This document shows, in pieces, positions 1 through 5,309 of a DNA stretch of 5,309 bases. The notes beneath the pieces were generated by a model. The model had not been told where the DNA came from and did no database searches. It saw only the letters and a program-made list of their open reading frames with translations. Source of the DNA: Alphaproteobacteria bacterium (GTDB lineage: Bacteria > Pseudomonadota > Alphaproteobacteria > Rhodospirillales > Rhodospirillaceae). Numbering within the stretch: position 1 is the first letter of the stretch; each line of letters begins with the position of its first letter. Location: assembly GCA_015228695.1 (NCBI GenBank), contig JADGDA010000184.1:1-5309 (forward strand), in the 5' to 3' direction. The position numbers and the translations under genes were made by a program.

Positions 1-158
1 GCCAGCCCTTCGAGGGTGAGCCGGTCGCCGCAGTCGAAGTTGAAACGGGGGGCAAAGGGATGCTCGCGCAGCCGGTGGAGATGGGCCAGCCCCTCCGGCG
101 CCAGGGCGGGAAAACGCTCGCGGTCGGACAGGCTGGAGAGGGGAGACGGCGGGATCAT
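1..158 (-). CDS. N-terminus of a putative phenylacetate-CoA-ligase-like (AMP-forming) protein, partial
   Basis: The gene begins at the ATG complementary to 158-156 and runs off the left edge, so only 52 codons are visible and no active-site motif can be seen. The frame is open throughout. The peptide begins MIPPSPLSSLSDRERFPALA and contains LRxHPxAPRFNFxCGDRLT at about residues 30-48. From memory this pattern resembles the N-terminal lead-in of proteins annotated as phenylacetate-CoA ligase family, which activate a carboxylic acid as an acyl-adenylate and then a CoA thioester. That match is recall, not a search. The start is supported by a GGGAG Shine-Dalgarno sequence (complement of 169-173) ten bases upstream, overlapping the end of the preceding gene. 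The gap to that gene is only 7 bases, so the two minus-strand genes probably form one operon. The reading frame is solid; the family is tentative. Confidence 0.5.
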   Translation of the reverse strand, partial: MIPPSPLSSLSDRERFPALAPEGLAHLHRLREHPFAPRFNFDCGDRLTLEGL

Positions 159-165
159 CTGGCTT

Positions 166-747
166 TCACTCCCGTCCATACACGGAGGCCGCCTCGCGGG
201 CCTTCTTCCGCGCCATTTTTTCGCGCAGGACCTGGGCGCGCCGTTCGGCCTTGGCGGCTTCGATGGCGACTTTCCTCTGGGCGACGCTGTCCACCGAGGT
301 CAGACGGTCCTCCGCCTCCCGCTCGCTTTCCCCGTCGGGACGGAGGTCGAGATGCTTGAGGCACAGCCGCGCCAGTTCCTCCCGCCGGTCGGGATCGGCG
401 ACGCAGTCCCGGGCCTTGACCAGATGGGAAAGGTCCTCGAAGTGATTGCAGAGAAGATTGAGGATGCGCGCCCCCAGGTCCACTCCCCGGGCGACGAACC
501 AGGGGTCGGACAGAAGCCACGCGCCGACGAGAACCAGCCCCAGCCTGTCCGCCGTGCCTTCCCTCAGACGCGCGGCTTGGCGCTCCGAGGGCGGGCGGGC
601 GTTCATGACGCGCATGAGGTCCGCGACGACCGCGTCCACGTGCACCAGCCCCTCCTCCTCTTCCGTTCGTGGAGGCAGCAGAAACTCCGCCGGGCACTCG
701 GCCAAGCGGCGGGTGAGCGCGGCCAGTTCGGGAGCGGACGTGGTCAT
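166..747 (-). CDS. Conserved-looking helical protein of unknown function, divergent from the MoxR-vWA operon
   Basis: This is a 193-residue protein that I cannot assign to a named family. It looks entirely alpha-helical and cytosolic, with no signal peptide or clear membrane span. Visible segments are an N-terminal helix followed by CPAEFLLPP (18-26), an acidic EEEE patch (29-32), a more hydrophobic stretch LGLVLVGAWLLSDPWF (69-84), a DRREELARLCLKHLDL helix (120-135), and a highly charged Lys/Arg/Glu/Ala-rich tail (about 140-187) likely to form a long helix or coiled coil, ending VYGRE. The ATG complementary to 747-745 is the only plausible start, because an in-frame stop lies at the complement of 774-772 and no ATG, GTG or TTG codon lies between. 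The ribosome site is weak (GAGG directly upstream). The position next to the AAA+ gene and the absence of enzyme motifs suggest an accessory or adaptor protein for that system, which is inference. Confidence 0.75.
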   Translation of the reverse strand: MTTSAPELAALTRRLAECPAEFLLPPRTEEEEGLVHVDAVVADLMRVMNARPPSERQAARLREGTADRLGLVLVGAWLLSDPWFVARGVDLGARILNLLCNHFEDLSHLVKARDCVADPDRREELARLCLKHLDLRPDGESEREAEDRLTSVDSVAQRKVAIEAAKAERRAQVLREKMARKKAREAASVYGRE

Positions 748-778
748 GGCCTCGTGTGTATCCGATTTGGGTCATTGT

Positions 779-787
779 TGCTATGAT
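779..787 (+). promoter_or_regulatory. Extended -10 promoter element for the AAA+/vWA operon
   Basis: The bases TGCTATGAT match an extended -10 element (TGn followed by TATGAT, one mismatch from TATAAT). Transcription would start near 793-795 and give a leader of about 20 bases that still contains the full ribosome binding site. No good -35 hexamer is found 16-18 bases upstream, which fits the known rule that extended -10 promoters can work without one. It lies in the divergent gap and points into the operon. The call rests on sequence match only. Confidence 0.5.
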
Positions 788-798
788 TGGCCTCCAGC

Positions 799-806
799 GG
801 GGGAGG
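799..806 (+). promoter_or_regulatory. Shine-Dalgarno site that fixes the start of the AAA+ gene
   Basis: The run GGGGGAGG ends seven bases before the ATG at 814, which is ideal spacing. An in-frame TTG at 787 would extend the protein by nine residues, but it lies upstream of this site, overlaps the probable -10 element and has no ribosome site of its own. The ATG at 814 is therefore preferred. Confidence 0.75.
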
Positions 807-813
807 CGGCGCG

Positions 814-2397
814 ATGACGTTCAAGTGGCCCTTGGGGAAGGTTCCCGAATCTCCGACCAATCCACGGCCCGTGGGGGCGCGGCGGGATTTCGACGTCGCC
901 GATCTGTACCGGGGTCCGGTGCCCGACGCCGCGGACGGCGGGACCGGCGGGGCGCCGCTCGACGAGAAGCTGCGTCAGGCCTATTTCTGGATCGTCAATT
1001 CCGCCATCATCAGCCCCTTCTACGATATCGAGTATTCGGACGGGGCGCCGCAGACGTTCACCTTCGGCGATTCGGCGGTGAAGGTGACGTTGCCTTCGGG
1101 CCAGAGCTATTCGAGCTTCGTTCTTCTGTCGCTGCTCAATCTGATCGTGCGCCGCCGCTGTCTGATCGTCGGCGGCCCGGGCCGGGGCAAGACCGCGACC
1201 GCGATTTTGATGGGGGTCATCGCCGGTTATCCCATCCGCGAGGTCAAGCGGGCCATCCAGCACGGCCAGCCGCAGATGACCATCGCCGACCTTCTCGGCA
1301 ATCCCCTGCCGCGCGATCTGGTCAGCGCGGAAAGCATGGACGCGATCACCATCGGCTGGCGCAAATGGCTCGGGATGAGGGTCAAGATCATCGACGAGTA
1401 CAACCGGATTCCCACCCGCACCCAATCCGCGCTGTTGACCGTCATGGGGGACAACTACGCGGAAATCCTCGATCAGATTTTCGAATGTCCCGATGCCGCT
1501 TGGTATCTGACCGCCAATGACGACGCCGGGGGCGGCACCTATCCGGTCATCGAGGCTCTGCGCGACCGCATCGACGTCGTGGTCAAGGCCCTGCATTTCA
1601 ACACCCGTTTCCTCGGAGACCTGCTTCAGAGGGTGGAAGGGGGCGTGAAGCCGGAAGACGTCGTCCCCCCCCAGATCGTCTTTTCCGAGGACGAGATCGA
1701 CCGCATGAACAGGGACATCATGGCGGTCGGCCTTCCCCTTCCCCTGAGGCGGCGCATCGAGTTCTTTTGCAGTCAGTTCGAATTCTGCGAATCCGCCGCC
1801 TCCCAGGTCGAGTACATGACCAAGGACACGGTCAAGCTCGCGGCCATGGACGTCGGGCGGGTCATGGCGGCCGAGACCGGCAAGGACAAGGTCCGGGACA
1901 TCGGCTCCCAGACCCGGAACGGGGTGTCGGTCCGGTCGCTGATGACGCTGATGGTGTTCGTCAAGGCCATGGCCTATTTCCGCGGCTCGCCCGAAGTCGA
2001 GATCGAGGACGTGCGGCAGATGCTGCCCTTCGTGCTCCACGACAAGCTCAGCCCCAACCACGACTCCCCTTTCTTCGAGCAGGCCGGTCATGGGCCGTTG
2101 CGCATGGACCGGGTGAGCTGGCTCCGGCGTCTGTTCGATCTCGCCTGCGCCGAGTACGACCGTCTCGACCTCGACCGTCAGGACCCGGTGGCGGCGATGG
2201 AGGCCGAATTCGCCGCCGGACTCGACGGTTTATCGGAATCGGTCACCCGCGCCCGTCTGGTCGCCATCGAGCGTCTGCTGGCCGAGTGGGCCAAGGGGCG
2301 CAAGTTCTACGGCCACATGTTCGACGACGTGCTCAAGCTCAAATACCTGCACCAGCGCTACACCAACTACCTGCGTTGGGTCCGATGGAAGGGCTGA
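814..2397 (+). CDS. MoxR-like AAA+ ATPase of a MoxR-vWA system
   Basis: This 527-residue cytosolic ATPase is expected to hydrolyse ATP as a ring and to remodel or activate partner proteins together with the vWA protein encoded downstream. Motifs run in the right order: Walker A GGPGRGKT (120-127), Walker B IIDE with D194 and E195 followed by YNRIP, sensor 1 Asn235 in LTAND, a candidate arginine finger in EALRDRID (R250 or R252), and sensor 2 Arg374 in GVSVRSL. The order and the helical lid place it in the MoxR group, but typical MoxR proteins have about 300-350 residues and DEINRA after Walker B. Here there are about 110 extra residues before Walker A and about 150 after sensor 2, the latter helical and ending in an aromatic/basic tail (YLHQRYTNYLRWVRWKG). 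The segment after Walker A (IQHGQPQMTIADLLGNPLP) replaces the usual MoxR sequence. The stop overlaps the next gene by 13 bases. The AAA+ class is certain; membership in a bpX-type ternary system is an inference from context. Confidence 0.93.
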   Translation: MTFKWPLGKVPESPTNPRPVGARRDFDVADLYRGPVPDAADGGTGGAPLDEKLRQAYFWIVNSAIISPFYDIEYSDGAPQTFTFGDSAVKVTLPSGQSYSSFVLLSLLNLIVRRRCLIVGGPGRGKTATAILMGVIAGYPIREVKRAIQHGQPQMTIADLLGNPLPRDLVSAESMDAITIGWRKWLGMRVKIIDEYNRIPTRTQSALLTVMGDNYAEILDQIFECPDAAWYLTANDDAGGGTYPVIEALRDRIDVVVKALHFNTRFLGDLLQRVEGGVKPEDVVPPQIVFSEDEIDRMNRDIMAVGLPLPLRRRIEFFCSQFEFCESAASQVEYMTKDTVKLAAMDVGRVMAAETGKDKVRDIGSQTRNGVSVRSLMTLMVFVKAMAYFRGSPEVEIEDVRQMLPFVLHDKLSPNHDSPFFEQAGHGPLRMDRVSWLRRLFDLACAEYDRLDLDRQDPVAAMEAEFAAGLDGLSESVTRARLVAIERLLAEWAKGRKFYGHMFDDVLKLKYLHQRYTNYLRWVRWKG

Positions 2398-3431
2398 CGC
2401 CGAACGCCCTCGGACTCCTGAGGGCGCGCAGGCACGTTTTCAACGCCGGATTCACGGCGGCGCGGGGCCTCGTTCCCGGACTCGACGGCCAAGCCGTCCT
2501 CGCCCACCTGACCGACACCCTCCTGCCGATCGCCGAGGCCGTCGCCGCCGTTCACCCGGATCGGGCCGGGGAGACTCTGGAGCGGCTGTATCTCCTGTCC
2601 CTGGATTTGATCGGCCGTGGCGTGATCGGTCCCGCCGGGCGTCATCCCGTTATCGGAGACGGGTGGAGGCGCCTGCTCGGCGGCCTGCCCGAGCTGACCG
2701 CGACCGCGCCGGAGGCGATGGCGCGCATCGTCACCAACGCTCTCCATACCCTCTCGACCACGGCGGGGACGCGCCCCGGGCAGTGGATCGACCTGATGGC
2801 GGCGGTCGGTCCCGTCTGCGCGGACGACCACGTTTTCGCCGAATGCGGTAAGGTCGCCGCATGGCGTGCCGGCATGGCCCATTACCGCAACGGGGCGCTC
2901 GCGGTCTGCGCCGGTCTCGACGCCTCCCTGGCGGCGGCGCTTCTGGAATTGCCCGATCCATTCCAGACTGGAGCGGGCCAGACTGGAGCGGGCCGGATCG
3001 GAGCGGCGCTAGCCGTGCTGCGGGAGGACCCCTGGCGCGTGCCCGCCGAGGCGGCGACTCCGGGGACGCGGCAAAGGCTGGACGTCGTCGCCAGGGTGGG
3101 GGGCTTTCGGGGGTTCGGCGGTCCGTTCCTGACTCCGCCCCGTGTCGCCGTGCATGACGGGGGGATCGCCGCCGCCGATGCCGAGGCCGCGTTCCTGCTG
3201 TACGCCGATGCCTGCGGCTGTCTCCTCGTGCGGTTGGATCAGCCGGTTCTTCCGTCTTCCCCCATGGCCGATGCCGCGTTCGGCCTGTTCCGCGACGGCC
3301 GCGTCGACAAGGGGGGAATGACGGGAACGTTTCCCCAACTGGCCGAGCCCTCTTCCTGGGCCAGCGATGGGGATACCCTGGCGGTGACGTTGCCCGATTC
3401 CCACTTCGTGTTCCTGGTCGCGGCGTCATGA
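2385..3431 (+). CDS. Putative third component of the MoxR-vWA system (possible bpX-type protein), function unknown
   Basis: This 348-residue protein lies between the AAA+ ATPase and the vWA gene and overlaps both (13 and 4 bases). The open frame extends much further upstream, but that part lies inside the ATPase gene. The ATG at 2385 is the natural coupled start, although no clear Shine-Dalgarno precedes it. The first 190 or so residues look helical, including QWIDLMAAVG (133-142) and AAWRAGMAHYR (158-168). A QTGAG repeat linker follows (194-208). The last 110 or so residues look beta-rich and contain VGGFRGFGGPFLTPP (238-252) and alternating hydrophobic strands such as AFLLYADACGCLLVRLDQPVL. 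No Walker, protease or nuclease motif is visible. Position and architecture suggest the third partner of MoxR-vWA ternary systems, in which the extra component carries degenerate beta-propeller (bpX) or related domains. I infer this from context and partial recall; a profile search would decide. It could be an effector-recruiting or sensing adaptor. Confidence 0.85.
   Translation: MEGLTPNALGLLRARRHVFNAGFTAARGLVPGLDGQAVLAHLTDTLLPIAEAVAAVHPDRAGETLERLYLLSLDLIGRGVIGPAGRHPVIGDGWRRLLGGLPELTATAPEAMARIVTNALHTLSTTAGTRPGQWIDLMAAVGPVCADDHVFAECGKVAAWRAGMAHYRNGALAVCAGLDASLAAALLELPDPFQTGAGQTGAGRIGAALAVLREDPWRVPAEAATPGTRQRLDVVARVGGFRGFGGPFLTPPRVAVHDGGIAAADAEAAFLLYADACGCLLVRLDQPVLPSSPMADAAFGLFRDGRVDKGGMTGTFPQLAEPSSWASDGDTLAVTLPDSHFVFLVAAS
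2963..3007 (+). repeat. In-frame 15-base tandem repeat, two exact copies plus one degenerate
   Basis: The unit CCAGACTGGAGCGGG occurs twice exactly (2963-2977 and 2978-2992) and a third time with four differences (2993-3007). As 15 is a multiple of three, copy changes would keep the frame. It encodes QTGAG, QTGAG and RIGAA at residues 194-208, at the boundary between the helical and beta-rich halves of the middle protein. It is probably a flexible linker that expanded by slippage. Confidence 0.85.
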
Positions 3432-5173
3432 TCGGCGGCGATGCCCTTCTCGCCGCGTGGCGGGCGGAGTGGCCGGGAGCGCTGGCCCTGTGGAGCCCCT
3501 TCACGAAACTGACGGACCCGCGCTGGTGTTTCGCCGCCAGGGCCGAGAAGGAAGAGGGGCTGACCGGCAGTTTTGCGATGATCCGCTTCGCCGACCACGC
3601 CGTCGTCATCAGCCTGCGCCAGGTCCGCGCGCTCGGGCTGGACGGGTTGGCCCGCGAGATTCTCGCCCATGAGATCGGGCATCACGTCTATGCCCCCGGC
3701 GACCTTGCCGACCACGGCCGGATGCTGGCGCGGATGCGCCGCGCCCTGCCGGGGCTGGAGCGGCATGCCCCCATGGTGGCCAACCTCTACACCGATCTTC
3801 TGATCAACGACCGCCTGCAACGGAGCGCCGGGCTGCGCATGGACGAGGTCTACCGCCGTCTTGGCGGATCGGGGGACGACGGCCGGCTCTGGACGCTGTA
3901 CATGCGCATCTACGAGCGCCTGTGGAGCCTGGAGGCGGGGAGCCTGTCCAAGGGGGAGCGCGACCGGTTTCTCGAACTGGACGCCGGGCTTGGGGCCAGA
4001 CTGGTCCGGGTCTATGCCAAGGACTGGCTGTCTGGGTCCGGCCGCTTCGCCTCCCTTTGTTTTTCCTATCTGCTGAAGGATACGGAGAAGGAGGCGAAGG
4101 AAAGGACACGGGCCCTCATGGACACGGAAAACGCCGGAAAGGGCGGCGGGGTGCCGGGCGGTCTGGCGGAGGCGGAGGAGGACGAGGCCGGGGGCGCGGT
4201 CCATCCCCGCTATGATCCGGCCCTCGGCGGGGTCGCTCCGGACGACGGGGAGCCCGATGGCGGCAATACCGAAGGCGGGATTTCTTCCGAGCAGCCCGAG
4301 CGGGGACCCGTCGATTTCCACGATCTTCTCGCCTCCATGGGGGTAGAGATCACCCTGGAGGAGGCGACCGTCCGCTTTTACCGGGAAAAGGCTCTTCCCC
4401 ACCTGACGCCCTTTCCCCGGCAACGCCGGCCCCGGTCGGGAGAGCCTCTGCCGGAAGGCCTGGAGACGTGGGAACTGGGCTCGCCCCTGGATGGGGTGGA
4501 CTGGCTGGAAAGCGTGATCGCGAGCCCGGTCATCGTTCCCGGCTTCACCACCCTCCAGCGCACATGGGGCTTCGTCGACGGCGAGGGCGGCGACGTCCGC
4601 CCGCTCGATCTTTACATCGGGGTGGATTGCTCCGGCTCCATGCTGGACCCTCGGCACAATCTGTCCTTCCCGGTTCTGGCCGGAACGATCCTGGCCCTGT
4701 CGGCGCTGCGGGCGGGGGCGCGGGTGATGGTCGTCCTCTCGGGAGAGCCGGGACGGTATGTCTCCACCGAGGGATTCATGACCGACGAGCGCCGGATTCT
4801 CGGCGTGCTCACGGGGTATCTCGGGACCGGAACCACCTTCGGCATCCAGAGATTGGCCGAAACCTTCGGCGCCGCCGACCCGGAACGGCCCCCGGCGCAC
4901 ATCCTGCTGATCACCGACAACGACATCTTTTCGATGCTGGAGGGGGGGGAGAAGGGCGGCAAGGGCTGGGATATCGCCCGGAACGCGCTTGTCAACGCCC
5001 GTGGTGGAGGCACGATGGTGCTGCATTCCTCGGGTGACGCGCGCAGAGCCGGGCGGGAAAGATTGAAGGAGGACGGGTGGAGCGTGCACCGGATCGTCGA
5101 ATGGAAGGACATCGTCGCCTTCGCCACCGCCTTCGCCCAGGCCGCCTATGACCGACCCGAGGGAGACCGCTGA
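3428..5173 (+). CDS. HExxH metallopeptidase-like domain fused to a vWA domain
   Basis: This 581-residue protein has two recognisable parts. Residues about 1-220 form a zincin-like domain: a predicted edge strand (AMIRFADHAVVISL), then EILAHEIGHHVYAPGD, with H81, E82 and H85 as the HExxH zinc and catalytic residues. A downstream helix NLYTDLLINDRL (119-130), including D123 and D128, could supply a third ligand. Residues about 231-294 are a low-complexity Gly/acidic linker. Residues about 295-390 form a pre-vWA region with a PLPEGL motif, and about 394-560 form the vWA domain with a complete MIDAS: D400, S402 and S404 (DCSGS), Thr in GTGTT (467-470) and D497 in LLITDND. The vWA domain should bind a divalent metal and a partner, most likely the AAA+ ATPase. 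The architecture recalls the DUF2201 group (metallopeptidase plus vWA-like), though the sequence differs. No signal peptide is seen, so a cytosolic site is expected. The ATG lies in an ATGA overlap with the preceding stop, implying coupled translation. Protease activity is inferred from the motif. Confidence 0.9.
   Translation: MIGGDALLAAWRAEWPGALALWSPFTKLTDPRWCFAARAEKEEGLTGSFAMIRFADHAVVISLRQVRALGLDGLAREILAHEIGHHVYAPGDLADHGRMLARMRRALPGLERHAPMVANLYTDLLINDRLQRSAGLRMDEVYRRLGGSGDDGRLWTLYMRIYERLWSLEAGSLSKGERDRFLELDAGLGARLVRVYAKDWLSGSGRFASLCFSYLLKDTEKEAKERTRALMDTENAGKGGGVPGGLAEAEEDEAGGAVHPRYDPALGGVAPDDGEPDGGNTEGGISSEQPERGPVDFHDLLASMGVEITLEEATVRFYREKALPHLTPFPRQRRPRSGEPLPEGLETWELGSPLDGVDWLESVIASPVIVPGFTTLQRTWGFVDGEGGDVRPLDLYIGVDCSGSMLDPRHNLSFPVLAGTILALSALRAGARVMVVLSGEPGRYVSTEGFMTDERRILGVLTGYLGTGTTFGIQRLAETFGAADPERPPAHILLITDNDIFSMLEGGEKGGKGWDIARNALVNARGGGTMVLHSSGDARRAGRERLKEDGWSVHRIVEWKDIVAFATAFAQAAYDRPEGDR
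4118..4309 (+). other. Low-complexity acidic/glycine linker between the metallopeptidase-like and vWA domains
   Basis: Residues about 231-294 of the vWA protein are dominated by Gly, Glu, Asp, Pro and Ala, including AEAEEDEAGG and DDGEPDGGNTEGG, with no predicted secondary structure. It separates the two conserved halves and is probably a flexible tether, or a segment that could itself be cut or bound by partners. The boundaries are approximate. Confidence 0.6.
5159..5165 (+). promoter_or_regulatory. Shine-Dalgarno site for the downstream hydrolase gene
   Basis: The bases GAGGGAG lie within the last codons of the vWA gene and end ten bases before the ATG at 5176. This is the only strong ribosome site inside the operon, the two earlier overlapping junctions having none. 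The hydrolase may therefore be translated independently rather than only by coupling. Confidence 0.55.
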
Positions 5174-5175
5174 TC

Positions 5176-5309
5176 ATGCCCGAGGCGCTTCTGATCACCC
5201 AATGCCTGCAAACCGATTTCGTCGGCCCCATCGGCCGCCACGACCCCCTGCCCAATCTTCTGCACATCGGTCACGAGGAGGCCCTCCGCCTGATGGGAGA
5301 GCGGCCCGG
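5176..5309 (+). CDS. N-terminus of a cysteine hydrolase / isochorismatase-like protein, partial
   Basis: Only the first 44 codons are present before the right edge. The peptide starts MPEALLITQCLQTDFVGPIG and continues with RHDPLPNLLHIGHEEALRLMGE. The pattern of a hydrophobic beta strand followed by QxDF is the N-terminal hallmark of the isochorismatase/cysteine-hydrolase superfamily, and D14 would be the catalytic aspartate that works with a later Lys and Cys not visible here. Members hydrolyse small molecules such as isochorismate, nicotinamide or N-carbamoyl compounds; the substrate cannot be told from this fragment. The PLPNLLHIGHEEALRLMG segment is unlike simple nicotinamidases and suggests a specialised branch. 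The start lies 2 bases after the vWA stop, so the gene belongs to the same operon, possibly with more components further right. Confidence 0.7.
   Translation, partial: MPEALLITQCLQTDFVGPIGRHDPLPNLLHIGHEEALRLMGERP

Larger units (their letters stand above)
748..813. promoter_or_regulatory. Divergent intergenic control region
   Basis: This 66-base gap is the only real intergenic space in the window and separates two divergent transcription units, so it should hold promoters for both. It is visibly richer in A/T in its middle (about 757-790) than the flanking genes. Facing right there is a good extended -10 element (listed separately). Facing left the signals are poor: a GATACA hexamer (complement of 757-762) lies so close to the minus-strand start that any transcript would be almost leaderless, and no convincing -35 accompanies it. 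I see no clear palindromic operator. Confidence 0.6.

Noticed and set aside
155..775. Alternative minus-strand frame with its own ATG covering the 193-residue gene
   Set aside because: Its translation is dominated by Arg, Gly and Pro without structure. The overlapping 166-747 frame gives a balanced helical protein, followed by a gene with a proper ribosome site.
787..813. Upstream TTG start giving nine extra residues on the AAA+ protein
   Set aside because: It lies ahead of the strong ribosome site and next to the predicted -10 element, so transcription likely begins after it.
1665..1672. Run of eight C, and a run of eight G at 4942-4949, as possible phase-variation or frameshift sites
   Set aside because: Both lie within intact frames whose motifs continue in the same frame on either side, and such runs are common by chance in high-GC DNA.
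781..2091. Long open frame on the minus strand opposite the AAA+ gene (436 codons)
   Set aside because: It lies antisense to a gene with complete AAA+ motifs. Its translation is rich in Asp, His, Gly and Pro with no recognisable domain, which is the usual shadow of a high-GC gene.
1767..2384. Upstream extension of the middle gene's reading frame
   Set aside because: This portion lies inside the ATPase gene and its translation is Arg/Gly-rich with no domain character. The ATG at 2385 near the ATPase stop is the sensible start.
3900..4120. Possible pairing of inverted G/C-rich segments inside the vWA gene as a hairpin or RNA element
   Set aside because: No stable stem with a clear loop and no T-tract stood out, and the region encodes a conserved-looking helical stretch.
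3239..5089. Long open frame on the minus strand opposite the vWA gene (616 codons)
   Set aside because: It is even longer than its plus-strand counterpart, but the plus strand holds HExxH and MIDAS motifs in order. The antisense product has low-complexity composition and no motif, so it is a GC-driven shadow.

Overview
This window looks like part of a high-GC bacterial chromosome. The codon usage favours G or C in the third position, and the proteins are rich in Ala, Arg and Gly. An alphaproteobacterium, for example a Rhodospirillales member, would fit, but no taxonomic marker gene is present, so that is only inference. I see no RNA genes, mobile elements, CRISPR arrays or clear terminators. 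Almost every base is coding.

The layout is divergent around a 66-base gap at 748-813. To the left, on the minus strand, are a 193-residue helical protein of unknown function (166-747) and, 7 bases beyond it, the first 52 codons of a protein that resembles the N-terminus of phenylacetate-CoA-ligase-like adenylating enzymes (1-158, cut by the window edge). To the right, on the plus strand, is a tightly packed operon: a MoxR-type AAA+ ATPase (814-2397), a 348-residue protein without a recognised catalytic motif (2385-3431), a 581-residue protein with an N-terminal HExxH metallopeptidase-like domain and a C-terminal von Willebrand A (vWA) domain (3428-5173), and the start of a cysteine hydrolase/isochorismatase-like protein (5176 to the window edge). 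The first two junctions overlap by 13 and 4 bases and the third gap is 2 bases, so co-transcription and translational coupling are expected. A good extended -10 element (779-787) and a strong ribosome binding site (799-806) precede the operon.

The best overall reading is a MoxR-vWA type ternary system: an AAA+ ATPase and a vWA protein that act together, plus a third component. Families of this kind have been proposed by comparative genomics (the MoxR-vWA-beta-propeller or bpX systems) as NTP-dependent conflict or stress-response machines. Here the vWA protein also carries a putative zinc protease domain. A small-molecule hydrolase lies downstream and a possible acyl-CoA ligase lies divergently, which suggests that the complex may be coupled to small-molecule chemistry. 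The AAA+ and vWA assignments are firm from motifs. The identity of the middle protein and the function of the whole locus are inference.
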